Of a stretch of DNA of 31,299 nt, positions 1 through 10,011 are shown piece by piece. Positions within the stretch are counted from its first letter, which is position 1; every line of letters begins with the position of its first letter. The position numbers and the translations under genes are program-made. The DNA is taken from assembly GCA_027575765.1 (NCBI GenBank), contig JANBPT010000547.1:1-31299 (forward strand). Reading direction: 5' to 3'. Origin of the DNA: Tieghemiomyces parasiticus (Eukaryota > Kickxellomycota > Dimargaritomycetes > Dimargaritales > Dimargaritaceae). The notes under the pieces were generated by a model. The model made no database searches and was not told where the DNA came from. It saw only the letters and a program-made list of their open reading frames with translations.

Positions 1-1680
1 ACCTGCTTTGACAGCTAACCAGTCGGCGTAAAGCCTAGCGCCGCCGGATACGGTGGCTGTGCGGGACCATTGGTTAGCCTAGGGGGTTTCCGGCTCCATT
101 GACTCCAGCCTTCCGAGACAGCATGATAGGTTCGGGTCGGAGTCATTCAACAAGTCTCTTGGCTTGTAAGGGTAGGCCCGGCTGCATAAATCGCCCCGTC
201 CCACCCTGTTCTACCGGGTTGATTATATCTGCGATAGTCGGGGCTGCACTGATAACCGGAGGCTAATAGAGGGGCTTGGTGGGTGGGTGCATAAGGAGGT
301 TTAATGGAAGCCCTGCATCGACTTCCCCTAGAGTAGTACATTGTTTGTATCGGCTTGTTACTTAAGATTAGACCATCGTAAGATGTGATTTGGCCGGGCC
401 CTTGGGCTGCAAGATCTATACTCCCTGTATCGTGCAGGGTGGTGACTGAGAATAGCTGTCAGATGGCAGGGTTCAGTACTACCAGCCAGAGCTAGGAAAC
501 TGTGAGGGGATAAGGCTGCAGACAGCGGCAGGGTGGCGATGCCCGAGTCTACCAACTGAGTTTGGTCGAGAGCTCTCCTCCTCCTCCCCCTCCTGCTTCC
601 CTCCAAACTAGAGAATCGATTCCATTCGTTCCTTGTTCATCATCACTGGCGAAAAGTTTGGGTTGAAGAGAGTGAGGAGGACTTGGAAGCTGTCCAAGTT
701 TTCTCGCGCGTGATTCCTTTAGTAATGGTCACAATGTTGCTATATTAAGTACCGTAGCGGCTGCGGGATGGAGGCAGGGGGGTCATCCGGTACCTTTTGT
801 GGGTGCGTATGTCTATAATCTCCGCCTACCTCGCCGTTCAGAGAGCGTGACCGAGAGCAGTACCTAGCTGGGGTGGAATTAATATTCTCCTTTTACAGAC
901 CGCCCGCTACACCACAACCTCTCGTCTACTATCCCAGGCTTGCCGCTGGCAAAATCGACTTCATCCTTACCGCTTGGGATTGGAGGGTGAGAACCGTTCT
1001 CTGGATTAGGGTTGGTCGGCCCTCGTTTTCCTCCTCTGGCTCGGATGGGCTACTAGTCATTACCCTGGCGGGGGGAGGCCAGTGTGGCGCAAGGCGTGGT
1101 CCGAAGTTGCCCACGGTCTCTAACCAAATGGAGGTGTAGGGTGGGTTAGAGGAAACAATAGTGGCGTTCAATGCCTGGAGAGCAGTTGAGTGGTTAATGC
1201 ACCTCTACCCACTCATCCCCTGCCCTCCACCTCGAGCTATTGATGGCTACGCCCTCGCCCCCCTGATTTACCATTTCCTCCTCTAGCGAGTCACATGCCT
1301 TGATAAGGTACATTTATCCTCATTCCTCCTTAAGTTTAACCGAAACGGTGAATGAACCGAATCCCGGTATCCTTGCATCCCAGATCCCCTTTCCGGCGCA
1401 CTAGATAGTCCCTGCGTCATGTTGTTTCAGATGATCGAGAATTGAAGTCCGACAGACGAGCGGATAATGGGGCCTGCCAGACAACCAAAATGCATGGCCG
1501 GTTGCGGGATCGAACTTGAAGGGCCCACCTGACCGTTTCGTCGCCAATACAATTAGTGCAGAGCATGAGGAGGGGTAGAGTAAAATTACCAACCCAGTTG
1601 ACCAAGCCACCACCTGTGTCTCGCCGATATTTAATTCCTCGTCTTCCGAGTCCGCAGATTTAAACGTGATGCAAGGAAGC

Positions 1681-1715
1681 GAAAGGGAGAGGGAGAAAGA
1701 GAGAGAGAGAGAGAG
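1681..1715. repeat. Purine tract with (GA)n microsatellite core
   Basis: Thirty-five consecutive purines; the last 18 nt (1698-1715) are a perfect GA dinucleotide run. It is a simple-sequence repeat in non-coding DNA. The opposite strand reads as a CT tract. Confidence 0.9.
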
Positions 1716-1772
1716 TGGATGAGAGGCCTCCCGGCGGATGCTTGGGTTCGCCATGATTAATTACCGACAGTG

Positions 1773-1778
1773 TTTATT
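1773..1778 (-). terminator. Possible poly(A) signal of the prolyl-tRNA synthetase gene
   Basis: TTTATT on the + strand gives AATAAA on the sense strand, about 194 nt past the stop codon at 1972-1974. The hexamer match is exact. A six-base match is weak evidence on its own, so its use is inferred from position only. Confidence 0.35.
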
Positions 1779-1971
1779 ACCATGCAATTCAAATGAATGT
1801 ATTAGAAAGCAGAACGGAAAAGAAAGGCAAGGAGCGGGAGAATGCCGGAAACGAAGGGATACCTAGTGAGATGAGCCGATAGGGGACGGCGAATAAAAAG
1901 ACACAGCAATTGGACCACATGTACTCTGTCGCGCTCACACTCTCTCCAACTCAACCCCCTCCCACTCCAAT

Positions 1972-4053
1972 CTAGTAGCTGCGGCCAAACAGGGCGTACC
2001 GCTTGGCCAACTCCCCACAGGCGACGCACTTGGTCTCACCGGGGACCAACTTGGGTTCGGTGGGCTGGTCGAACGGGATGCAGAGCGACTTGGCACCCAT
2101 GGAGGGGGCCTTCTCGTCCTCGGGTTCGTCGGTATCGGTGGTTGTCCGGGCCGACCGGTCCTTAATATCATCTTCACAGGTGGTCCGTTCGCACCATGGG
2201 ATGAGCACCACGCACTTGCGGTTCAGGGCCGGCACAAAATCCTCCCACTGCGTCACCGTCTTGGTGGACGCTTGACGCGCCGCCTTGGCCCGCTGCAACA
2301 TGTCGGCCTGGATCGTTTCGAGTAGGCTCGGGAGCTCCGTGGGCAGGTCGGCCACGGCGATCGAGCGCTTGGCCCCCGTGTCACGGCGCACCGACATGGT
2401 CGACGCATTCTTAAGGTCGTTGGGTCCTACCTCCAGACGGAGCGGGACGCCGCGGAGTTCCCAGTGGTTGAACTTGTACCCCGGGGTGTAGTTCTCGCGT
2501 AGATCGGCCTTGGCCCGAACGCCTGCCCGGGTCAGGGTAGCCACCACCTTCTTGACGCCCTCCTCAACCGCCGCGCGGTCCGCCGCCGTGGACTTGACCG
2601 TCAAACCGCACGGGATGACCACCGCCTGAATCTGGGCTACCCGGGGCGGCATGACCAAGCCCTTATCGTCGCCGTGCACCATTACCATCACACCAATGAC
2701 GCGAGTGGACAGACCCCATGAGTTTTGCCACACGTGCAGCTTCTGCGCCTCGCCGCCCTCGGTACCACGGTCCTCATTGCCTGCCGCGGGGTCCTCCACC
2801 ACCACGTTGAACATCTTGGAAAAGTTCTGCCCCAGGTGGTGGCTGGTACCGCCCTGGATACCGCGTCCGGTGGCCGGGATGAACCCCTCGACGGTGGTGG
2901 TGTACTGGCCGCCAGCGAATTTTTCCTTCTCCGACTTCATACCGGGCACCACGGGCACGGCGAGCAGTTCCTCATAGACCCGGCGGTACAGGTCCAAAAT
3001 CTCGAGGACCTCCTCGGCGGCGCCCTCGTGCGTCAGGTGGGCGGTGTGGCCCTCCTGCCACAAGAACTCGCGGGTCCGGATGAACGGCATCGGGTGCTTA
3101 AACTCCCAGCGGACCACGTTGCACCACTGGTTGATGCGCAGCGGCAGGTCACGGTGGCTCCGGATCCACTTGGCGAAGTACGGATACATAACCGTCTCCG
3201 AGGTGGGGCGCACAGCAATGGGTTCCTCGAGGTCAGACGACCCGGCCTTGGTGACCCAGGCCACCTCCGGTGCGAATCCTTCAATGTGGTCCTTCTCACG
3301 GTCAAGCACCTTGCTGGACACGAACATGGGGAAGTACGTATCATCGATGCCCATCTGCTCGATGCCATCGCCAAAGAACCGCTGGACCATCTTCCACACA
3401 AAGTAGGCCCACGGGCGAATAATGTAGCAGCCACTGACGTCGTAGTAATCGAGCATCTCGCTGCGCACGAGCACCTGCTGGTACCACTTGGAAAAGTCGG
3501 CGTCTTTGCTGACCTCCACACCGAGTTGGGCGCTACCCACAACCGCTTCGGGTTTGGGCTTGGGAGCGGCGGCGGCGGCCTTCTTGGCGGCCGGGGCGGC
3601 CGATGCCTTGGCCGGGCCGGGCGCGGCCGCGGGAGCCATGGTACTGAAATCAACCTCCTTATAGGCCAGAGGCAGGTTCCGGAAAAATTCCAGCAGGGCT
3701 GGGGCGGTACTCAGGACCGGGGCGGTGAACCCTGGGGCGTTGAAGGAGAGCGGGGTTTCCGAAGTCGAAAGCTTGGCCACGGCGGCGTCGAGCACCAAAA
3801 TCACGTTGGCCAGCTGGTCCTTGGGCGTGTTGCCCAGGACGAATGGGGAGACTTCGTCCTTGTTAACCTGGAAGAATGACTGGAGAAGATCCTCATTGGC
3901 GAACCGCATTTCTTTGAGGTTCAAGTGCTTGGCTAGGGCAGTGAGGTTAGTCGAGGTCTCATCGAGCGCCACGATCATCACCGGAGTGACGGCGGCCGAC
4001 TTGGCCGTCTTAGGCTTAAGCACTAAAGTTTTGACAGTAAGCGGGGTAGCCAT
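1972..4053 (-). CDS. Prolyl-tRNA synthetase, cytosolic eukaryotic/archaeal type
   Basis: A 693-residue protein from one uninterrupted frame; it charges tRNA-Pro with proline in the cytosol. Residues about 1-140 resemble the YbaK/ProX-like editing module at the N-terminus of yeast ProRS, followed by an Ala/Pro/Lys-rich linker (about 143-170). The class II catalytic core follows, with RPTSETVMYPYF and motif 2 from R315 (RWEFKHPMPFIRTREFLWQE). The C-terminus has paired cysteines C621/C626 and C676/C679, as in the zinc-binding tail of this subclass, and ends in the typical LFGRSY with a terminal tyrosine. Length is close to the yeast enzyme (about 690). The start is the first in-frame ATG before the conserved N-terminus. 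A 384-codon open frame on the opposite strand (2725-3879) is a GC-rich codon shadow. Whether the N-terminal module still edits mischarged tRNA cannot be told from the sequence. Confidence 0.97.
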   Translation of the reverse strand: MATPLTVKTLVLKPKTAKSAAVTPVMIVALDETSTNLTALAKHLNLKEMRFANEDLLQSFFQVNKDEVSPFVLGNTPKDQLANVILVLDAAVAKLSTSETPLSFNAPGFTAPVLSTAPALLEFFRNLPLAYKEVDFSTMAPAAAPGPAKASAAPAAKKAAAAAPKPKPEAVVGSAQLGVEVSKDADFSKWYQQVLVRSEMLDYYDVSGCYIIRPWAYFVWKMVQRFFGDGIEQMGIDDTYFPMFVSSKVLDREKDHIEGFAPEVAWVTKAGSSDLEEPIAVRPTSETVMYPYFAKWIRSHRDLPLRINQWCNVVRWEFKHPMPFIRTREFLWQEGHTAHLTHEGAAEEVLEILDLYRRVYEELLAVPVVPGMKSEKEKFAGGQYTTTVEGFIPATGRGIQGGTSHHLGQNFSKMFNVVVEDPAAGNEDRGTEGGEAQKLHVWQNSWGLSTRVIGVMVMVHGDDKGLVMPPRVAQIQAVVIPCGLTVKSTAADRAAVEEGVKKVVATLTRAGVRAKADLRENYTPGYKFNHWELRGVPLRLEVGPNDLKNASTMSVRRDTGAKRSIAVADLPTELPSLLETIQADMLQRAKAARQASTKTVTQWEDFVPALNRKCVVLIPWCERTTCEDDIKDRSARTTTDTDEPEDEKAPSMGAKSLCIPFDQPTEPKLVPGETKCVACGELAKRYALFGRSY

Positions 4054-5652
4054 GGGGGATAGAAACGGTCAAGCAATATGATGGTACAGCGATGAATCCG
4101 GTCGGGGATGGGGGCGATGAGAAGGAGTTATGAAACGGGGACGGGATGGTTTATTACACGGGCCTCAGAGGGGGGGGGGGAATTAGACCACCTTCTTGGG
4201 GAGGTCGTGCAGATGAGTCGACCTGAGGCCGAAAAAAAAAACCAGCTGAAGCCGATCGGAGCCTAGCCTATATGAAAAATATCTCCCTGTGGGGGGAAAA
4301 TTTAGGTGATAGCTGTGAAATAGTGACTGTTTAATGGTGGTGGAGGATGGAAGTGATAGGACCAGACGATGACAAGTTTCTGGAGGGTGATGTGTCGGGG
4401 AGCGGAGTTATTGTGGTAAGTCCGACTGCCGACCGAGGTGATGGGTCCAAGGTCTAATGGGTGGAAGAGATGGGAGCGCACAATTTAAGTGAGCATGGGA
4501 TGGACTTTAAATTGACGGAGGGTTCAAAAAACTTTGAGCAAAAGTATTGGTCGGATAGCAGAACAAGTGAGCCACCCTCAAAAAAAGAACGGTCGGCGTA
4601 CCCTCCGACCCCACCACGTCTTCTAGTAGCTTAGCGAACATTTCATTCGCTTCGATCATTATCATATCGGAGGTCTCCTGGGCCCGGCGGTCGTCCAGGG
4701 CGGGTTAAAGTCCCCTGTGGGGGGGGGGAGGACGGAGTCGGCTACGAGGTTAGAGGGGGAAGCAATGCCCATGGGTCGTTCTTTTGGGCTCATCAGGGTC
4801 ATACTGGGCGGGTCCGCGGCCGCAGTGTGGTGAATGTAAGTATGAACAGCCCTATACACGCTACCTGGATCAAGATGTCAGTTAGGCATCGGGAAAGCCT
4901 TAAGGATACTAGCCGCAAACGGCCCCGAGATGAAGACGAGTAAATGTTGCATCGGGAGCGTCAAGGGTCAGTGTGAAGGGGGTATACGGTTAGGTGGGTA
5001 GAAATCAGATGGGAGTATGAAAGTAGACTGTTAATAATAATAGTAGTAATCAACCAGGACAAGGCAGTAACAGGGTAGGCGTAGAAATAATCTAGTAGTA
5101 ATCCAGGGGAGACCCGTGTGACACAGGGTGGCAGGCACATATTATTGAAGGCATGGACATCAGTTGAAGGGCCATTAGGTCTACTCGTAATTTGTGGCCT
5201 GGAAAGGAGGAGTGATGGCCAAGGGCGATATGTAGAGGTGGTACGTTGGTTGCGTATTAAGGGGCCTTCGGAGGTCGATCGTACCTATAGGAGGATCAGG
5301 GGCGAGCTATAATGGCAGTAGCTTTGCTCCGGAACCTTCGGCTCGCCACATTGTTACATTCGAAATTCTGTGTTCTCTGTCGTATTACGGCGGTTCCTTT
5401 TATTAGTCAAAGGCGTACCCTGCTCTCCTCGATCTCCAATGACACTATGGTTTGTTTCTTTGATATAATTATTGGCCTGATAGAATACAATCAATCCGGT
5501 TTCTATTATGACGTCTGATATGATGGATGACCTAACAGCGCCAACGGATTCGTTGGGCTGAGAAGTTAAGGGCTACGGATGTGCGTAACTTTCCAGAACA
5601 AGGGAGGTGGTGGTAGTGATTGTGGGTACATTTCAACCAGTTAGGTCGTGTT
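4054..5652. other. Intergenic region between ProRS start and PPTase stop
   Basis: No convincing coding frame is seen. Two tandem + frames at 5118-5312 and 5312-5518 (64 and 68 codons) have no recognisable content and odd composition. The part next to the ProRS start is purine-rich on the + strand, so pyrimidine-rich on the sense strand: a hand count of 4321-4380 gives 38 of 60 purines. It carries G runs at 4170-4180 (11 G) and 4719-4728 (10 G), and an A10 run near 4232-4241. This is the likely promoter and leader of the synthetase gene. Confidence 0.6.
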
Positions 5653-6964
5653 TTATAGACTGGGCGATACCGGCAACCAACCAAGCAGCCCTTGCAGGCT
5701 GAGGATGGTGAATTCGGGCGCGGCCTCGGTGAGCCGCCCTCGCGTCGTGGGTTCTGTGCTGTACGCCACAGCCACCGGGTGACGGTGGTCGACGTGGTAC
5801 AGTTCAAAGTACCAGTCAGCCTGCGGTACGCCATCCAGGTGGACGCTGATGTCCGTAAAAGGTTTCTGTGGGAGTGGGTGTAACGGAATCGTTAAGGGGG
5901 GGGTATTACACATAGTAGTGGCTTAAGTCAGCTGATACCTTACTCGTTCAGAGGACCCAGGTTATAAAGGATACCGATGGGTTAGTTGGAAATGGGTAGT
6001 GGTGTACCACCCACTTCTTTTCCAAGCTCGTCAAAGGGTTACTTACGTTAATGGCAATTGTATCGGCCTGCGAGTAATCCTCGACTGCGGGCACGCCATG
6101 GAACTCGATCCGTTGCAGGTCCAAATTGAGTCCAACCCCCTTGGCCTTGACAAAGCTCTCCTTGAGTCCCCAGTAGCGGTGAAACTGGGCCAGTCGGTCG
6201 TCGTCACGCGGGGACTGGCGAATCCAACGCCACTCGGTGGGCGTAAACTGTCCGGTCATCCAGCTCAGGTAGGCAGTCACCGTCTCGGATCCACGAGGAG
6301 GCTCAATGTCCGTCACGTCGATCCCCAGGGCGGCCACCGTACCAGCGGTGAATACCACCCAGTCCCCATGGTGGGACAGGTTGAAGTGCAAGTTGGATGG
6401 GACGGCGCGGCCACTCCGGGATCCGGCGTGTTGCTGGTAGTGTTGGAGGTCGAATTCAGGCTTATTGTGGGCGGACCGCGTGAGCCTGATGTCCCACCAA
6501 GAGAGTGCTGGCGGTGAAGGGGGCGGAGTCGGGCGGGCTGGCTCCGAAGATAATGCCTTGACATCCTCCTTGTCGTCCAGTTGGCCGCTAAGGAAACGAT
6601 AGAGAAAGGTCCGCATCAGTATCCGGCCTAGGAGGGCGCGGTGGCGGTCCTTCTCGAACATGAATTGGCGGATACGGGCACGTTCCTCGGGCTGTACGAA
6701 AGGCACCAGTCGCTCGGTCAGCTGGAAGGGAAAGTCGTATAAAAAACATGGCGTAGGTGATAAGGAAGAACGTGTAAATAAGGGACACGGCGCTAGTTAT
6801 GCTATTGGCGCCAGTGTCTGGCCCCTAGGCTGAGCGGGGTCGCCAGGTAACGTGGGAACTACCCTATCCAATTCCGCCCTTACCTCGGCATCGACACCTG
6901 GCTGGGTGATGTTGATCGCCCACCGCACCAAGATTTGTGGTGGGGAGGGAGTCGAGGCCGTCAT
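5653..6964 (-). CDS. LYS5: 4'-phosphopantetheinyl transferase (AASDHPPT/Lys5 type), three exons
   Basis: Moves 4'-phosphopantetheine from CoA to the serine of carrier domains. In fungi such enzymes activate alpha-aminoadipate reductase (lysine synthesis) and often NRPS/PKS carriers. Exons are 6964-6884, 6721-6047 and 5865-5653, with donors GTAAGG and GTAAGT and CAG acceptors; both introns are phase 0 and the product is 322 residues (human enzyme about 309). Exon 1 supplies the family start ILVRWA. The join gives exactly the 20-residue spacing to QPEERARI seen in the human protein. Signature motifs are NLSHHGDW (141-148), LGIDV (D162, metal ligand position) and WGLKESFVKAKG (E215, K219). Exon 3 supplies the family C-terminal strand DHRHPVAVA and FTIL. 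A single-exon reading of 5948-6706 would lose both ends. Family assignment is firm; LYS5 is used in the sense of orthologue, inferred. The neighbours are unrelated housekeeping genes. Confidence 0.93.
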
Positions 6965-9113
6965 GGCGTATACTTCTTGAGGGGTGGGGAATGCGTAAAG
7001 TGGGGGAATGTCGGAGGTTGTGAAAGGCCACGCTGGCCGGAAGGACTCGGCAGGTAGGTCACGTTAAGACCGCACGGAAATAATGGTTCGTGTGAGGTAG
7101 GCAAGGGCGCAGGCCAGTAAAGTAGGACTAGACGGCGTTGGCGGATAAAAGGCGAGTTCGAATGGATAGGGTACAAGCCGCCTAGCTATTTCCCGATGAT
7201 CGGGCTTTGGAAATAGTTCACCCTCCCCACACGGGGGGTCGCCCAAACCTCCACTTGAGGCTCCTCCTACGTTTCCGCTACGACGGCGGTTCCCAGTTCC
7301 TCCTGGCGGGTTCCGGAGGAGCTAAAATTAACCCAACAGGGGAAGGAGAGGGTCGGCCCCTGGGTCAGTCAGCCCCCCTTCCTCCTCCTCCCCGGCACCA
7401 CCATTCTCGGTTATGACTGGGCCTTCGTGGCGTCACCCATGGCTAAGCCATCGGCGGCAGAACATATATATGGAGGTGAGGACGTTGGTCAATGAAGGAA
7501 ATGCCACGGGGTAAATAGGAGGCAGGAGCGATGCCCCTACATTGGCCCGGGTCGAGATTATATTCTCCATGGACCTTCACCCTCACCGTCTCATTTCCTG
7601 TCTGTCTGACGAACAGGCGTACAGTTTGATCCTATCGAGCGCCCCACCCCGGTCTCTGGACTGCGTGGTCGTTGATCCAAAGCTTGGAATCGGCCTGATT
7701 TGTGCACCTGGGACACTACAGAGGCGTCTCGACGGTGCGCCAGAGCCTTCGATCTGGACTACAAAGAGCCCTCCGACACTTGTGCTTTAGCAGTGCCAAC
7801 AACTCGGCAATTCTAAAGCCCAAGGGGCTACCCGATAAAGTACCAATACTCGCAGCGGTAGATGGCCTATAACTGAAACATACCATTCTCCCAGTGCTTA
7901 ATCTGTTGGGTTCTACCCCCTATAGATTAAGTATCTAACTGGCTACAATGCCTATCCCTGTCCCACATGCCGCCCACCGTTCCTATGCAGGGAGGTTAGG
8001 TATACGAGCCCAGCTGTCGCCACCATTTGCCTCAGGGGTCCTCCCGCTGTGGCTGCATGTTATGATAACCATGCCCTAACGTTTCTGACCACGATAGCAT
8101 AGGGTTGAAAAACACTGTCATCGCACATCGTGCCTGGTATATGAGGGATGATTTACGGAAGGCGTGGCGGATCTGTCGGAAGAGAATTATACCAAGCAAG
8201 GGCTGGATTTACAAGAGGCCCAAAGTAAAATTTCTGGGCTGTCTGACCTTTTAGTAGGCTAGTATCAACTAGAGTATAAGAGACTGACGATGAATTGATG
8301 GAAGCCGGAAGGTCGTGAGGGGAAGGGGTTGATCATTGCCACCCTATTTTGTATCTCACCCCTAGTTGTACCTTCCCATCCCCCACCGCCGCCACTACCG
8401 CCGTGAATGTCCATTACAGATAGATCGTCCCAGAAATTCAAATTTTCCTATTGCGGAGACGACGCTGGCAGAGGAGAAGCCGCTACCTTCACCTTAGTTC
8501 TTCCCCTCTTCTAGACTTGACGCGTGTCGCCACCTTCAACACCTCTCCGTACAGGACCGTCAGCATTCAGAGATCAACTGGTGAAGGCTTGTGGCCAACT
8601 GAGTATTGGTCTTGTGGGGGGGGGCTCAGACACTGCACAGATGGAAGGGACTATCCTGTAGGAAGTAAGATCACAGGGCACTTTCCATAAGCTGTCAACT
8701 CCGCCGACAACCACTTTCCAGTTGATTATGGCCTCCGGTCCGCGAGGGAGAGGGAAACCGAGATACCAGGGGAAAGTTCCGGATGGTGGCTCAAAGGGCA
8801 GTGCACTTCCGAAGCAAAATGATTACGTCGGCCATCTTTAACCTAAGACGAGTTTAAAATCTGGAAAGTCAAGCTGAGCCGAGACAACAAGCAGCTAGAA
8901 GAAAGCGGGAAGGAAGGCGATTTAGACGAGTTACAGCCCCCACTTAAACATATATAAGGTCTTTGGGCCGTCTCATTCCCGAGTATATCACATCATCAGT
9001 TCAAGTCGCCAACTTTCAGTACCACCTAGCCTACCTTACCTGAACGATACAGACTCTACTCATCGGTAGCTTCCTTTCCCTCTAGGGGCTGTCATTTCTT
9101 ACACCTTCTCACC
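6965..9113. other. Divergent intergenic region between PPTase and ubiquitin-like gene
   Basis: About 2.1 kb with promoters expected for a leftward gene (PPTase) and a rightward one (ubiquitin-like). Frames such as 7542-7790 (+, 82 codons) show no domain or splice continuation. A G9 run lies at 8616-8624. The right end holds a TATA-like element and a CT-rich leader before the ATG at 9114. I see no RNA gene or repeat family. Confidence 0.55.
8949..8958 (+). promoter_or_regulatory. TATA-like box upstream of the ubiquitin-like gene
   Basis: CATATATAAGG lies about 160 nt before the ATG at 9114 and is followed by a pyrimidine-rich leader. The match to TATAWAW is good and the spacing is plausible. 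The role is inferred from position. Confidence 0.5.
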
Positions 9114-9642
9114 ATGGTCTCTTTCGACATTTACGATACGACAGACCACTGCGTCTACGGCTACCACAGTTAGTAAGTCATTGCCGCCCGCTGGTATTGG
9201 TTAGCCAGCGTATCTCGCCAACCAGGGTTAGTACAACGGTCGCTCAAGCCACTCACCTATCCGCCACTGGATTTCTTCAACCATCTTTCCCATACACACC
9301 CTTCTTTCCTCTACCATCAGCCAAAACGAGTCCATCGAAGAAGTCAAGGCGGCCATGCGCAGGGATGTACCCATCGACTGTGAGGATATCCATTTGTACC
9401 GGGGGTAAGTAAAAAAACACACCTAGAAACCACATCCCGATGTTTATAGGCCGTATCCGAGATGGTGGAACTACTATCTTGTTGAGGCAAGGTCGGCACT
9501 AACCCCCCCCATGCCTGCACCACCTATCCTACACGATAAAATTTACACCATCTCATCCTTCAGTGGCCAAGAATTGCCCGACGACCAGACTGTCAGCGAG
9601 TGTCAAATCGAGGACTGGTCCGAAATCACTATGCGCTACTAA
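9114..9642 (+). CDS. Small ubiquitin-like protein without diglycine tail, three exons
   Basis: Exons 9114-9172, 9321-9404 and 9564-9642 give 73 residues. Both introns have GTAAGT donors and CAG acceptors and are phase 2. The product aligns along its length with ubiquitin: SIEEVKAAM matches the first helix (TIENVKAKI), IHLYRGGQELPDDQTVSECQI matches the central strand and turn, and SEITMRY matches the last strand. It stops at RY, with no LRGG tail, so it should not be conjugated through a C-terminal glycine. It is the size of Hub1/UBL5 (73 residues) but lacks that family's typical sequence. The intron 1 junction itself creates TAG-TAA, so unspliced mRNA stops after 19 codons. Which UBL family this is I cannot say; the ubiquitin fold is well supported. 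The 3' end faces HID1. Confidence 0.85.
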
Positions 9643-9823
9643 TGATCTGGAATCTCAGTATCGTAATTCCATTTTTAGGCGGTTGGTACATAGCCGCCCA
9701 GCCCTTGCGGCTCCTCAACTATAACCTCGTACCGTAGATTAGACCGGTGCATTTCTTCGTCCATTTCCTGTATACTACATCATAGTTCCTTCCTTATCCT
9801 AGAAACCGACCCCGATCTGTTAA

Positions 9824-9829
9824 AATAAA
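9824..9829 (+). terminator. Possible poly(A) signal of the ubiquitin-like gene
   Basis: AATAAA lies about 180 nt after the stop at 9640-9642, in an AT-rich convergent spacer of about 370 nt before the HID1 stop at 10012. The call rests on hexamer and position only. Confidence 0.4.
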
Positions 9830-10011
9830 ATATTCACCTGGGGAGAAACGGTACACTCGCTAAAAACAACTACTACTATGTGGGCAGCTCAAGGCCAAAA
9901 ATAACAACTCCTCCGGAGTGTCGTATGGGGCCACATTATATCATATTTAATACTGCAAAATACAGCCACTCCTCCATCACCCATCATACACGTATGCCAC
10001 TTTTGCCTTCA

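Larger units (their letters stand above)
1..1971. other. Intergenic region without a supported gene
   Basis: Open frames here are short (longest about 117 codons), overlap on both strands and show no recognisable domain or plausible splice chain. The stretch holds a purine tract with a (GA)n core at 1681-1715. It also contains the probable 3' untranslated region of the prolyl-tRNA synthetase gene, which is read leftwards and stops at 1972. A gene lying mostly outside the left edge cannot be excluded. Confidence 0.6.

Noticed and set aside
3033..3653. 206-codon leftward frame inside ProRS
   Set aside because: Arg/Pro/Ser-rich product of a shifted frame of the same exon.
2725..3879. 384-codon open frame on + opposite the ProRS gene
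   Set aside because: It lies wholly antisense to conserved ProRS catalytic sequence, encodes no recognisable domain and is explained by GC-rich third positions.
5118..5518. Tandem + frames of 64 and 68 codons
   Set aside because: No recognisable sequence, unlike the codon use of the real genes, and no splice connection to other frames.
5948..6706. PPTase read as a single-exon 252-residue protein
   Set aside because: It would lack the N-terminal VRWA strand and the C-terminal HPVAVA/FTIL block and carry an intron-encoded tail. The three-exon model restores both with proper splice sites.
7542..7790. 82-codon + frame in the PPTase/ubiquitin-like gap
   Set aside because: No domain, no supporting promoter or splice continuation; expected by chance in 2 kb.
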